NCBI RefSeq assembly: GCF_030915525.1
Contig: NZ_CP133269.1
Location: forward strand, 2,825,001-2,889,000
Reading direction: 5' to 3'
Source of the DNA: Neobacillus sp. PS2-9
GTDB taxonomy: Bacteria; Bacillota; Bacilli; Bacillales; Cytobacillaceae
DNA length: 64,000 nt
Below the pieces are notes generated by a model. The model was not told where the DNA came from, searched no databases, and worked only from the letters and a program-made list of their open reading frames with translations. Below are positions 51,351 to 60,508 of this stretch, piece after piece; the first letter of the stretch is position 1, and every line of letters starts with the position of its first letter. The position numbers were made by a program, and so were the translations under genes.

Positions 51351-51902
51351 TTAGTTTAAATCATTAAACCGTCCCATCAATATCATATTATAGTAATTTC
51401 CGTCTGACAGAAGTTTGTCTTTCTTTAAAACTCCTTCCACTTCAAATCCATACCTTTCATATAACTTGATGGCTTTCTCATTCGTTTCAAGAACATTCAA
51501 GGTTATTTTCTTTATACCATTTGAGTCTGCCCATTCAATTGATTCATTTAAGAAATTTCTTCCAATCCCGTAGCTCCAATACTCTTTTAACACACAGACG
51601 CCAAATTCTGCTTTATGAGCATTCCTTTTCAAAATGCTTCCTACACACCTTGAAAAACCAACAATTTTACCATCAGACACAGCAACTAAAAACAGGTTAT
51701 TTTTACTCTCTGTATCATTTTTTATGATTTGTTGAAAACCTGCCTCATCAATGTATGCCTCTCCTCTTTCTCTCTCTAGGTTTTCCGTTTCCCCATCAAT
51801 CTGTAATCTTACTTCAGATAGGTTTTTGGCATCCCTCTCTTCTGCAGATCTCACAATATAACGTAAATTATTAACATCAAATTCTTTTGGATTCACGATC
51901 AT
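51351..51902 (-). CDS. GNAT-family N-acetyltransferase
   Basis: The 183-residue acetyltransferase has LRYIVRSAEERDAKNLSEVR near the N-terminus, GKIVGFSRCVGSILKRNAHK, then AEFGVCVLKEYWSYGIGRNF (about residues 100-119) and IKKITLNVLETNEKAIKLYE with RYGFEVEG, the full set of GNAT motifs. ATG 51902 follows AAAGGGGGAATTGG, better than an earlier in-frame ATG without a ribosome site. Substrate unknown. Confidence 0.85.
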   Translation of the reverse strand: MIVNPKEFDVNNLRYIVRSAEERDAKNLSEVRLQIDGETENLERERGEAYIDEAGFQQIIKNDTESKNNLFLVAVSDGKIVGFSRCVGSILKRNAHKAEFGVCVLKEYWSYGIGRNFLNESIEWADSNGIKKITLNVLETNEKAIKLYERYGFEVEGVLKKDKLLSDGNYYNMILMGRFNDLN

Positions 51903-52147
51903 TCCAATTCCCCCTTTGGAAAAAGTTGACACCAAAATAGGATACTTTATTCCGGTTAGAAACTCCACTATGATCTACATAAATTTCCCAACCACTCTAA
52001 AAGACTCTTTTTTCCATTTCGAAATATATGTAAAAAGAATCATTTTTTGTTTTTTCAGAAAAATTGGATAACCCTATATACAAATCATGTGACTAATAAA
52101 ATATAATTCTAGAGAAATACAAAAATTTTGAAAGGTGGATAGTTTAT

Positions 52148-54223
52148 ATGAAAGCATTAAAATCTATCATTATTTGGGGGATTGTTTCAGCACTCGGCGC
52201 TGCTGGTTTTGGTGTCATGGCCTTGAACAACGGAGAAAGCATTAATGCCATCTGGCTCGTTACTGCCGCTATCAGTGTTTATGCTATTGCCTATCGGTTT
52301 TACAGCAAGTTTATGGCTAAGAAGGTATTTGAGCTGGATGACCACCGAAAAACACCAGCAGAAATCAACAATGACGGTAAAGACTATGTTCCTACTAACA
52401 AATGGATTCTTTTCGGACATCACTTTGCAGCTATTGCGGGGGCAGGGCCGTTAGTCGGACCAATTCTTGCAGCACAAATGGGTTATTTACCGGGAACAAT
52501 CTGGATTGTAGTTGGTGTAGTTCTTGCCGGCGCTGTTCAGGACTTTATCATTCTATTCGGATCCATGCGCCGGAATGGAAAATCGCTAGGAGAAATGATT
52601 AAGGAAGAAATTGGCCCTATTACTGGTTTGATTTCAATGATTGGCATATTAGGAATTATGATTATTTTATTGACCGTTTTAGCACTCGTTGTAGTGAAAG
52701 CGCTTACTGGAAGTCCGTGGGGAATGTTTACGATTGCTGCAACCATTCCGATTGCGATTCTAATGGGATTTTATATGCGTTATATACGTCCCGGTCGTGT
52801 CGGTGAGGCCTCACTCATCGGCGTAGTCCTTCTTCTTCTATCTATTTATAGCGGACAATATGTTTCTCAACACGCCGAGTTAGCAAACATGTTTACCTTT
52901 TCAGGTGAAACCATTGCCATCATGATGATTATTTATGGGTTCATTGCTTCCGTTCTTCCCGTTTGGATGCTTCTTGCACCGCGTGACTATTTGAGCACAT
53001 TTTTAAAAGTCGGTACCATTGTTGGGCTCGCATTAGGAATTTTCATAGTTGCTCCTGATTTGCAAATGCCCGGTATTACAAAGTTTGTTGATGGTACTGG
53101 CCCTGTATTTGCAGGAAATCTTTTTCCTTTCCTATTTATCACGATCGCATGTGGAGCTGTTTCAGGATTCCATGCCCTTGTATCTTCAGGTACAACACCA
53201 AAAATGATCGAGCGAGAGTCACACGCCCAGCCAATCGGCTACGGAGCCATGTTGACAGAATCGTTCGTTGCTGTAATGGCAATGATTGCTGCCTGTGTGT
53301 TGACCCCTGGTATTTACTTTGCAATCAACAGCCCTCCTGCTGTTATTGGTGCGGATGCCGTCCAGGCTGCTCAGACTGTTTCTAGCTGGGGATTCACCAT
53401 TACACCTGATGATTTGACCAAACTGGCCAATGATGTTGGAGAACAAACCGTTCTTTCACGGACCGGCGGTGCACCTACCCTTGCAATCGGAATGGCCGTT
53501 ATTTTTTCAAATGTAATTGGCGGGAAGACACTGATGGCTTTCTGGTACCATTTTGCCATTTTATTTGAAGCGTTGTTTATTTTAACTACTATTGATGCTG
53601 GAACAAGAGTAGGACGCTTTATGATTCAGGATATTCTTGGTACTATCTACAAACCTTTCGCAAAAACAGAGGCCCTTCTACCAAATATTTTTGCTACAAC
53701 TCTCTGTGTTCTCGGCTGGGGATATTTTCTTTACCAGGGTGTTATTGATCCACTTGGAGGAATCAATACGTTATGGCCGCTCTTTGGAATTGCAAACCAA
53801 ATGCTCGCAGCAATCGCTTTGCTCCTTGGAACGACTGTTCTTTTAAAAATGGGCAAGAAAGCATATGTATGGGTAACGCTCGTTCCAACCACCTGGATTT
53901 TGACTGTTACGATGGCCGCTGGTTGGCAAAAGCTATTCCATGAAAATCCAAAAATCGGCTTTTTAGCTCACTCAAAGGTTTTCAAGGAAGCGTTAGATGC
54001 TGGTAAGGTGCTGGCACCAGCGGCAAATAAAGAGCAAATGAAGCAGGTTTTGCTGAATGACTATATCGATGCTGCCTTGTGTGGATTTTTTATGGTAGTG
54101 GTCATATTCGTGCTGATTTCCTCTTTCCGAATCTGGATTAAGGTCTTGAATAACCACAAAGTGGATTTACATGAATCCCCTTATGTTCCTAGGGATGATG
54201 GAGACGTCAAACATTATGCTTAA
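52148..54223 (+). CDS. cstA: CstA-type pyruvate/peptide transporter
   Basis: The 691-residue membrane protein of about 16-18 helices opens with a signal-anchor helix and KKVFELDDHRKTPAEINNDG. It has LFGHHFAAIAGAGPLVGPIL (about residues 89-108), the CstA signature SGTTPKMIERESHAQPIGYG (about 346-365) and FAILFEALFILTTIDAGTRV (about 474-493). CstA/BtsT family members import pyruvate or peptides under carbon limitation. It is full length. The downstream ybdD-type gene overlaps its stop codon by 8 nt, as in other bacteria. Confidence 0.93.
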   Translation: MKALKSIIIWGIVSALGAAGFGVMALNNGESINAIWLVTAAISVYAIAYRFYSKFMAKKVFELDDHRKTPAEINNDGKDYVPTNKWILFGHHFAAIAGAGPLVGPILAAQMGYLPGTIWIVVGVVLAGAVQDFIILFGSMRRNGKSLGEMIKEEIGPITGLISMIGILGIMIILLTVLALVVVKALTGSPWGMFTIAATIPIAILMGFYMRYIRPGRVGEASLIGVVLLLLSIYSGQYVSQHAELANMFTFSGETIAIMMIIYGFIASVLPVWMLLAPRDYLSTFLKVGTIVGLALGIFIVAPDLQMPGITKFVDGTGPVFAGNLFPFLFITIACGAVSGFHALVSSGTTPKMIERESHAQPIGYGAMLTESFVAVMAMIAACVLTPGIYFAINSPPAVIGADAVQAAQTVSSWGFTITPDDLTKLANDVGEQTVLSRTGGAPTLAIGMAVIFSNVIGGKTLMAFWYHFAILFEALFILTTIDAGTRVGRFMIQDILGTIYKPFAKTEALLPNIFATTLCVLGWGYFLYQGVIDPLGGINTLWPLFGIANQMLAAIALLLGTTVLLKMGKKAYVWVTLVPTTWILTVTMAAGWQKLFHENPKIGFLAHSKVFKEALDAGKVLAPAANKEQMKQVLLNDYIDAALCGFFMVVVIFVLISSFRIWIKVLNNHKVDLHESPYVPRDDGDVKHYA

Positions 54224-54419
54224 AAAAATTAGAGACATTCTCGTATACCGTAAACAGTTCATTTCACTCCTCGTGGGTGTGCCAAGTTATGAAAAGTATG
54301 TAGAGCACATGAAGGTTCATCATCCAAACGAACCGATTAAGTCGCAGAAGGAGTTCTTCTGCGAAGCACAGGAAGCACGTTACAATGGGAAGGGTGGCAA
54401 AGTGTCAAGGTGCTGTTAG
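54216..54419 (+). CDS. YbdD/YjiX-family protein, coupled to cstA
   Basis: The 67-residue protein contains LVGVPSYEKYVEHMKVHHPN and KSQKEFFCEAQEARYNGKGG and ends RCC, matching the small YbdD/YjiX (DUF466) family that accompanies cstA/btsT and is needed for full uptake activity. ATG 54216 overlaps the cstA stop (ATGCTTAA), indicating translational coupling. Confidence 0.88.
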   Translation: MLKKIRDILVYRKQFISLLVGVPSYEKYVEHMKVHHPNEPIKSQKEFFCEAQEARYNGKGGKVSRCC

Positions 54420-54495
54420 CCTTCGGCGTGAATCTATTTTCGATACATCTATTTACTATCAAATGCTTCTATTTTTGTTGATATGAAGTGATTAA

Positions 54496-54533
54496 AAAGG
54501 GTATCCGTCCAATTGTGGACAGATACCCTTTCC
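54496..54533. terminator. Terminator of cstA-ybdD operon
   Basis: AAAGGGTATC-cgtccaattgtggaca-GATACCCTTT is a 10-bp stem (the loop itself has GTCC/GGAC) lying between convergent genes ending at 54419 and 54551. Confidence 0.85.
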
Positions 54534-54550
54534 TTAAAATGTTTAATTTG

Positions 54551-55120
54551 TTATCTTAAGCGTGGATCATTTGGATTTCCAGAAGTGAGCGCAGCGTTGG
54601 ACGGTTCATTTGTTGTCATTGACCTGCCTGTTAGGTTATCGTCATCAATCGTATCTAACTGGCCATCTCCAACACTGGTTATTCGGCGTTCTACAAGGAC
54701 CAGAATTTTTCCGTCTTTAACATACCCTTCATAACGGTCCGCATCATCCTCTTCGAAGCCCATACCAACTAATGCTCCAGCCAACCCACCAACTCCTGCG
54801 CCGACTGCTGCACCTGTCAATGTAGCTGCTATTGGTCCAGCCGCAACGAATGGTCCAATACCTGGTATCGCGAGTGCACCCACACCAGCAAGCAATCCGA
54901 CAAGTCCACCAAGCGCCCCGCCTGTTGCTGCTCCTGCAAGTAGATCATCCTCCGTCTTCGTACCAGTCGCATCATTTATCTCGTGTACTTTGTCATTGTT
55001 TGCTCCTATAACCGAGATATCTTCTGCAGCGTATCCCTGTCGTTTTAAGTCTTCAACTGCCTTAATAGCCTCATGTTCCGTATCATAAACTCCCACCAAG
55101 TGCTTTTCATGTTCGTACAT
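54551..55120 (-). CDS. YflT-domain general stress protein with glycine zipper
   Basis: The 189-residue protein has an N-terminal YflT domain (EKHLVGVYDTEHEAIKAVED, EDISVIGANNDKV) and a Gly/Ala-rich membrane-active segment (GAATGGALGGLVGLLAGVGA, about residues 62-120). The end is ILVLVERR followed by a polar tail. YflT-type proteins are general stress proteins induced by heat, salt and ethanol in Bacillus. A good SigB promoter (GTTTCG-N14-GGGTAG) lies upstream. Single gene. Confidence 0.88.
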   Translation of the reverse strand: MYEHEKHLVGVYDTEHEAIKAVEDLKRQGYAAEDISVIGANNDKVHEINDATGTKTEDDLLAGAATGGALGGLVGLLAGVGALAIPGIGPFVAAGPIAATLTGAAVGAGVGGLAGALVGMGFEEDDADRYEGYVKDGKILVLVERRITSVGDGQLDTIDDDNLTGRSMTTNEPSNAALTSGNPNDPRLR

Positions 55121-55156
55121 TGAAATTCCTCCTTTAAATGAGTAGTCCTTATCTAA

Positions 55157-55182
55157 CTACCCTTCACTCCGAGGAACGAAAC
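55157..55182 (-). promoter_or_regulatory. SigB-dependent promoter
   Basis: On the minus strand GTTTCG (complement of 55177-55182), 14 nt, then GGGTAG (complement of 55157-55162). This fits the SigB consensus GTTTNN-N12-15-GGGWWW. The ATG of the stress protein (55120) is about 37 nt further on, with AAAGGAGGAA. Confidence 0.8.
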
Positions 55183-55324
55183 ATATTAATTCACTTTTTC
55201 TATTTGTCATGAGTATAGCACTCTGAACTAATTGAACTATTTTGTATAATTTTTTATTAAAATCGAAAGATATGAAAGGAATACTTTGGTATAAGCCGAC
55301 CAAACGAGACAAGAGGAGATCAAA

Positions 55325-55816
55325 ATGTCCCTTGATTTTAAATATTGGAAATGGATTTTTCTAATCATTTCAATTTTGATTTTTAATATAGTTGCATTAA
55401 AAACGAGAAAAAGGTTACCAATTACTGTTATCTATTCAACAACTTTTTTTGCGTTGTGTATTCAACAATATTTTGATTCTTATGCATCGTTCTTTTTTAA
55501 GGCATGGGGATTTTTTTCAGTGGATACGGCAGATTTCCCTTCATTATTAGTTAAATGGGGAATCTATCCGGCAGCAATAGTTATAATTATAAATTGGTAT
55601 CCTTTTAAATCATCAATGACGAAGAAATTTTATTATATTATGGGATGGTCCATTTTTTCTACTGCCTTTGAATGGGTGACAATGAAATTAGGTATTCTTT
55701 GGCATATCCATTGGAACTTATTATATTCCTTTATTATATATCCAATTATTTTTTACCTATTTTTAATTCTTCACGTAAAATTTTATCAGTGGTTAATACG
55801 AAGGGAAAGTAGTTAG
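55325..55816 (+). CDS. CBO0543-type membrane protein
   Basis: The 163-residue protein has five predicted membrane helices, LVKWGIYPAAIVIIINWYPF and a final FEWVTMKLGILWHIHWNLLY, then SFIIYPIIFYLFLIL. The Phe-Glu-Trp plus late W..YS...YP match the other CBO0543-type proteins in the window. AAGAGGAGATCAAA precedes ATG. It is convergent with a broken SDR gene. Function unknown. Confidence 0.75.
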   Translation: MSLDFKYWKWIFLIISILIFNIVALKTRKRLPITVIYSTTFFALCIQQYFDSYASFFFKAWGFFSVDTADFPSLLVKWGIYPAAIVIIINWYPFKSSMTKKFYYIMGWSIFSTAFEWVTMKLGILWHIHWNLLYSFIIYPIIFYLFLILHVKFYQWLIRRESS

Positions 55817-55822
55817 AGAAAA

Positions 55823-56359
55823 CTAAAATAATCCTAATAAATGTTTAGCGAAATCACCTACATCCATACTTTGAAATTTAATGCTTCCTGGTATGATATA
55901 TCGTTTAAATAGAGGCTTCGATAAAAGCAAATGATCAACAAAATCGTGAAATTGTGTGGCCCTTACAATTGTATAAGGAATCGAACTGTTCTTTAACAGA
56001 TCTTCCGCTTCGCATTTCAATATGTAATATTTAAATGGTATATCTTAAATACCAACAATTGAGGGATAAATAAAATGTTTGATGTGCTCAAGCTTAGTCA
56101 AAATTCTTTCTAATCCTGATACATCTATGAGTCTTGATTTTTTCAAGGGACTTGTTGCTGCGTGAATAACTATCTCTACATCTTTTACTGCTTCTTCTAA
56201 TCCATCCCCAGTCAAAAGATCGCTATAAACCCACTCAAAATGTCTGGTGAGTTCAGGTTTTCTTCTCGATGTTAGTTTTACATCATAATTAAGACTTGTT
56301 AATTGATTTATTAAAGCAGTACCCAACATACCTGTTGAACCTGTTATTAATATTTTCAA
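55823..56359 (-). pseudogene. NAD(P)H-binding SDR protein with in-frame stop, truncated
   Basis: From TTG 56359 (AAAGAGGG upstream) the frame reads LKILITGSTGMLGTALINQL, then VVYSDLLTGDGLEEAVKD-like sequence and HIKHFIYPSIVGI. There TAA (56045-56047) interrupts, and the same frame continues DIPFKYYILKCEAEDLLKNS, PYTIVRATQFHDFVDHLL and ends LLGLF. A point mutation (probably GAA to TAA) broke the gene. The C-terminal third found in related proteins is also absent. Confidence 0.78.
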
Positions 56360-56461
56360 ATAAATCCCTCTTTCTTTTGAATGACTCATTGTAATGTAAT
56401 ATTCACAATGAGTTAACTTTATTCAGCTGAGGGAACCGCTGTTTTTACAAAAATTTTAAAA

Positions 56462-57361
56462 TCATCCTTCCGTAAATCTGCCCTTCCCTTTACTAATCCT
56501 AACTTTACCGTATTTCTTAATTCTAGCGTTTGCTATGAATACGCCTGCTAAAATAAGCAAAGCACCAATATAGCCTTGTAGCCCCATATTTTCATGTAGA
56601 AAGATGAATGCAAATATAGCTGCAAAAATAGGTTCCAGTGAAAAGAGAAAACCAGTGCTTTCTGGTGTCGTGTACTTTTGTGCAATTGGCTGCATGACAA
56701 AGCCATATGCAGAGCTAATAAGTGCTAAACCAAGTATCGCAGACCAATGAATCATTCCTTCTGGTAAAACAGGTATTTCAAAAATAAAGGTGCCAATTGT
56801 TCCATATAGCGCAGCAAATCCAAGTTGATAAATCCCAAGTTGCAAGGTATTTACCTCTCGAGCAAAGTAGTTTGTGATTATAATGTGAACCGCATAAAGA
56901 AAGGCGGCAATTAAACAAAATAGCGAGCGAAACGCAAAAGTAAAATCATCCCTAATAGTAAGGAGTGCTAAGCCACTTGTAACAACCAAAACTCCAAGAA
57001 AAATTTTCTTATTGGGTAATTTTCGTGTAATGAATATCTGAAGAATCGGCACTAAGATAACAGTTGTGCTAGTCAAAAAACCAGCTGATGAGGCAGTGGT
57101 ATTTTTCATTCCATACAACAAAGCGATAAAAATACTGGCTAGGACAGCTCCAACAATTGCACTGTATTTCAATGTTTTAGCTTCTGTTCGAATAACTTTT
57201 TTATAGAAAATCGCCAGCATTACGATAAATGCAATACCAAATCGCAAAGCTATAATTGTTAATGGAGAAATGGTATCCACACATAGCTTCATGAAGATAT
57301 AAGATGTTCCCCACCCCATAGAAACAGAGGCGAGAATTAGGTTTGCTTGTTTTTGAGTCAT
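56462..57361 (-). CDS. DMT-superfamily transporter (EamA)
   Basis: The 299-residue protein has ten predicted helices in two EamA repeats. The first includes SVSMGWGTSYIFMKLCVDTI (about residues 13-32) and GFLTSTTVILVPILQIFITR; the second includes ISSAYGFVMQPIAQKYTTPE and STGFLFSLEPIFAAIFAFIF. EamA proteins export amino acids or metabolites; the substrate is not predictable. Single gene. Confidence 0.88.
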   Translation of the reverse strand: MTQKQANLILASVSMGWGTSYIFMKLCVDTISPLTIIALRFGIAFIVMLAIFYKKVIRTEAKTLKYSAIVGAVLASIFIALLYGMKNTTASSAGFLTSTTVILVPILQIFITRKLPNKKIFLGVLVVTSGLALLTIRDDFTFAFRSLFCLIAAFLYAVHIIITNYFAREVNTLQLGIYQLGFAALYGTIGTFIFEIPVLPEGMIHWSAILGLALISSAYGFVMQPIAQKYTTPESTGFLFSLEPIFAAIFAFIFLHENMGLQGYIGALLILAGVFIANARIKKYGKVRISKGKGRFTEG

Positions 57362-57400
57362 TATTATTGTCCGTTCTTCTTTTATTTGTAAATTCTATAA

Positions 57401-57685
57401 CTATTTTTTTATGTTTAATATATGAAAAGTTTCTATGGATAATAGAATAAACATGACAGTTAAAATAAAGTAAATTAGTGAATAACCTCTCTTTTTTAGA
57501 ATAAAATTTTCAATTCCAGCTACAAGCCAATATAATGCAACAATACCTTGAAAAATTCCTAAATAGAAAAAATCGACTCCTTCTTTAGCTCTAAAAACAA
57601 GGAAACCAATGATAAACATTGGGATTAACAAAAGAAACTGAATAATTACTATTTGTTTAATTCTATTCTTAAATAGGAATTTCAT
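57401..57685 (-). CDS. Small three-helix membrane protein
   Basis: The 94-residue protein MKFLFKNRIKQIVIIQFLLL has three predicted helices (about residues 11-28, 39-58 and 66-85). ATG 57685 follows GGAGTGAGTACA. An earlier ATG (57733) overlaps the stop of the regulator gene and could allow coupling but has no ribosome site of its own. It sits directly downstream of an ArsR-type regulator, so it is probably the regulated partner. No family recognised. Confidence 0.6.
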   Translation of the reverse strand: MKFLFKNRIKQIVIIQFLLLIPMFIIGFLVFRAKEGVDFFYLGIFQGIVALYWLVAGIENFILKKRGYSLIYFILTVMFILLSIETFHILNIKK

Positions 57686-57732
57686 TGTACTCACTCCATG
57701 AAAAGTAGTATTTAAATAGTGTTTAATATCCA

Positions 57733-58449
57733 TTATTCTTCTGACACCTGACGATTTTGATTAATACTAAATCCAAATACTTCCTCAAACCCTTCTCTTC
57801 CCTTATTTGTTATTTTAAGTGCTCGAGTTGAAGGCATTCGCTCAATCCAATTATTTTCAAGTGTGAATAATAAAATTGCATTTCCTAGAGAGCCTGCTAA
57901 ATGAAATCTTCTTTCACTCCAATCTAGACACTTACATGAAAACGAACGCCTTTTTTTCCTAATGTGTTGAATATCTATTCCGATTGTAGTTAAAAAACTT
58001 TCCCCTGTTGCAGTTAACTCGAAATCCTGCTCACCCGTATCACATAAAAAGTTATTATTTAATAGTGAATTAGTCACTCCAACCCCTAACGAACCGGCGA
58101 GATGATCATAACAAGTTCTTGCAAGGTGTATTTCTTTATTTCGTGATACTTCTCTAAATGAGTTAGGTTTTCTTTCTGGTGATAAACACAGTAAAGATTC
58201 CAATACTTTAGCTACTTCAGCATTGGAAAGTGAAAGGTATTTATGCCGTCCCAATTTTTCTGATTTTACAATCCCTTTGTCCATCATTTTAGACAAATGG
58301 AAACTTGCTGTTTGAGGAGTTATTTTTGAAGCCAATGCTAATTCTGAAACTGTATATTTTCTTCCATCCAATAAAGTTAATAACATCGTTGAACGTGATT
58401 GCTCACTAATTATTGTGGCTACTTCTGACACTAGTGGATCAAAATTCAT
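57733..58449 (-). CDS. ArsR-type winged-helix regulator, long form
   Basis: The 238-residue regulator has an N-terminal ArsR/HTH_20 domain (about residues 8-85, TLLDGRKYTVSELALASKIT and QTASFHLSKMMDKGIVKSEK). The longer C-terminal region contains ARTCYDHLAGSLGVGVTNSL and RSFSCKCLDWSERRFHLAGS, repeating the H-L-A-G-S-L-G pattern twice. This resembles YdfF-like regulators of Bacillus that control small transporters. A CxC near residue 190 may sense metals or thiols. ATG 58449 follows GGAGGTATAGAC. Confidence 0.82.
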   Translation of the reverse strand: MNFDPLVSEVATIISEQSRSTMLLTLLDGRKYTVSELALASKITPQTASFHLSKMMDKGIVKSEKLGRHKYLSLSNAEVAKVLESLLCLSPERKPNSFREVSRNKEIHLARTCYDHLAGSLGVGVTNSLLNNNFLCDTGEQDFELTATGESFLTTIGIDIQHIRKKRRSFSCKCLDWSERRFHLAGSLGNAILLFTLENNWIERMPSTRALKITNKGREGFEEVFGFSINQNRQVSEE

Positions 58450-58540
58450 GTCTATACCTCCAAATATGTAATCCATACTTCGATGATAATCGTTTCATTC
58501 ATAATTTACAATAAAGGGGAATCTTACCACAGGGGGAATT

Positions 58541-59017
58541 ATGATGAATTCACTTGAATTATTTTTACTAGACTATAAAGAATGCAGACGTCGTTTCTTA
58601 CTCACTGCTGCTGCTTTTCCGGATGAATTATTAACATGGAGACCTGATAAAGACGCTTTATCCGTTGGGGAAACCATTCGTCATGTGTTGCTACATGATT
58701 TTTCCTGGTTAAGGATCTTAAAGGATAATAGATTACCAACCGACGAAGAACAAAGTGATTTATGGGAAGAACCTTATACGAATCTTCAAAATGAAGTAGA
58801 CAGAGCTTCGGTATATTATGATGAGTTTATAAATTATGTATCTTCTTTAAATATTAATGATCTTGGAACAAAATATATTAACTGGCCTCATAAACCAATT
58901 AGTAGAACTCTGGGAGATACATTAGAGCGGAAATCATATCATGATGCCGTTCATACAGGACAACTTTTACAATATTTAAGAATGTTACATATAGACCGTC
59001 CTATAATATGGGACTAA
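58541..59017 (+). CDS. DinB-family protein
   Basis: The 158-residue four-helix protein has the first metal His in LSVGETIRHVLLHDFSWLRI (about residues 40-59) and the second pair in YHDAVHTGQLLQYLR (about 128-142), in line with DinB/YfiT-type metal sites. A hydrophobic N-terminus and conserved LTWRPDKDA fit. Its function, possibly a thiol transferase, is unknown. A second DinB member is at 917. GGGGGAATT precedes the start. Confidence 0.83.
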   Translation: MMNSLELFLLDYKECRRRFLLTAAAFPDELLTWRPDKDALSVGETIRHVLLHDFSWLRILKDNRLPTDEEQSDLWEEPYTNLQNEVDRASVYYDEFINYVSSLNINDLGTKYINWPHKPISRTLGDTLERKSYHDAVHTGQLLQYLRMLHIDRPIIWD

Positions 59018-59167
59018 ATGAGAAGCGTGAAGGAAAAATCTTCTTCCCCACCGAATCTTCACTAAATGTTCAAAAAGATACGTGCACTTGTTATTTGCAT
59101 CACACCTTACTTTCCCTAACGATTGTAAAATCTATATGAACTCGTTGAAAGAAAGGAGGTTAATATT

Positions 59168-59485
59168 TTGTTAAATTTATTGATTTTCGTTTTAATCGCA
59201 ATTACTTTGGTTCTGGTAAGTATTTTTATTGGAGGGCTAATGGATCTACATAAAAAAGAAATGGAAGAAAAAAAGAGTGCAGTAAAAGATGGAATGGAAG
59301 GTTACCTGGATCAAACGTTTGGATTTGGAACGGTTAAAGTATTTAAATCAATCGTTGATGCTGAAGGCAATGTCAGATACTTGGTTTATTTGCCACAGTT
59401 GGAGTGGTTCAAAACGCCAACTTATAAATGGTATGAGGTGTACGCAACCCAAATCGGTTATCAACACATTGAAGTAGAAAGATAA
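59168..59485 (+). CDS. Membrane-anchored small protein of unknown function
   Basis: The 105-residue protein has an N-terminal helix LLIFVLIAITLVLVSIFIGG, a charged linker DLHKKEMEEKKSAVKDGMEG and a C-terminal soluble part with YLVYLPQLEWFKTPTYKWYE. The start is TTG 59168 with AAAGGAGGTTAATATT. A terminator follows. I do not recognise the family. Confidence 0.65.
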   Translation: MLNLLIFVLIAITLVLVSIFIGGLMDLHKKEMEEKKSAVKDGMEGYLDQTFGFGTVKVFKSIVDAEGNVRYLVYLPQLEWFKTPTYKWYEVYATQIGYQHIEVER

Positions 59486-59498
59486 TTTCACAAATAAT

Positions 59499-59527
59499 GC
59501 CCTAGAGAATTCCTCTAGGGCTTTCTT
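59499..59527 (+). terminator. Terminator
   Basis: GCCCTAGAG-aatt-CCTCTAGGGC then TTTCTT, 14 bp after the stop at 59485. Confidence 0.88.
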
Positions 59528-59549
59528 ATCTTTATTCTTTAATGACCGA

Positions 59550-59693
59550 TTAATGGACACGAATGATTTCGTAAATATCTTCATCATGGTGTACTCTTGT
59601 ATGCTTGGATTCAATCCGTTCAAATTCATCAAACTCGTCAATCGTTTCTCCAAACCACCAGTTTTTTAATTCAAACAAAAATTCAGTAAGCAT
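59550..59693 (-). CDS. 47-residue acidic peptide
   Basis: MLTEFLFELKNWWFGETIDE is followed by FDEFERIESKHTRVHHDEDI and YEIIRVH. GGGAGGAACTAACG precedes the ATG at 59693, strong support for a real micro-gene. It is amphipathic and acidic and has no membrane helix. I do not recognise it. Downstream it faces the terminator at 59499. Confidence 0.6.
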   Translation of the reverse strand: MLTEFLFELKNWWFGETIDEFDEFERIESKHTRVHHDEDIYEIIRVH

Positions 59694-59897
59694 CGTTAGT
59701 TCCTCCCATGTATGGTTGTTGAACAAGTTATACTCTTATTATACATGTGAATCACTTCACATAAAAGCGCTTACACAAAAGGCGGAATAGCAAAATAATA
59801 CCGAAAAGCAAGATAATTTTGTAAGTATGTACCTATATTAAAAAGAGGGTGATTTAGATGCCCCCCCTTCCAAACCCTTCATGATAATCTCCTATAT

Positions 59898-60353
59898 TTA
59901 AATTAATTGCTCCTTAAAGAGAGATATTGGATAGATTCTCTCATTTATCAAGGCATCCGTTATTTGCTTGATACCGGATGCATCGCGCAATTTCTCATTA
60001 TCTAAATCCTTTAATTCATCCAAGGAAATCCATTTGCTGTCTATAATTTCAGCCTCGTCAATCGTTAATGATCCCCCGGTAATTTCTCCGATAAAATGGA
60101 ATAAAATAACTTGATGACTGGTATTACTAGTAAAATTGTATACCCCGGTTGAATTTACTAACTTAACATCAAATCCTGTTTCTTCCTTCACTTCACGACG
60201 GGCAGCAAACAGAATATCTTCACCTTGTTCTATTCTTCCCGATGGAAAATTCCACTTATTCTGTGCAGTTGGTTTATTTTCTTTTATTATCAGCACTTCA
60301 TTATCTTGAATAATCGATACACTAACTACTAAAACGATTCCATTTTGAGTCAT
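59898..60353 (-). CDS. NUDIX hydrolase
   Basis: The 151-residue NUDIX protein has NKWNFPSGRIEQGEDILFAA leading into RREVKEETGFDV, the complete Nudix box (GX5EX7REUXEEXGU, about residues 38-60). The family hydrolyses nucleoside diphosphates linked to another moiety, with Mg2+. No specificity motif is seen. ATG 60353 follows TAAGGAGAAGTG and gives MTQNGIVLVVSVSIIQ as N-terminus. Single gene. Confidence 0.87.
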   Translation of the reverse strand: MTQNGIVLVVSVSIIQDNEVLIIKENKPTAQNKWNFPSGRIEQGEDILFAARREVKEETGFDVKLVNSTGVYNFTSNTSHQVILFHFIGEITGGSLTIDEAEIIDSKWISLDELKDLDNEKLRDASGIKQITDALINERIYPISLFKEQLI

Positions 60354-60508
60354 ACACTTCTCCTTAGTTTGATACATCTTTGTTATATTCAACGATAGGA
60401 GTCATTCTCCTTCTTTGAAAATCCATCCCTTTAATCAATAATTTTTTAATATTATTATTATAATAAAATAAGAAAGGTGTAAATTTATAGATTTTTGGGG
60501 GTGAGCAA

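Noticed and set aside
53139..53559. Minus-strand frames inside cstA
   Set aside because: They are antisense shadows of a long, well-conserved membrane-protein gene.
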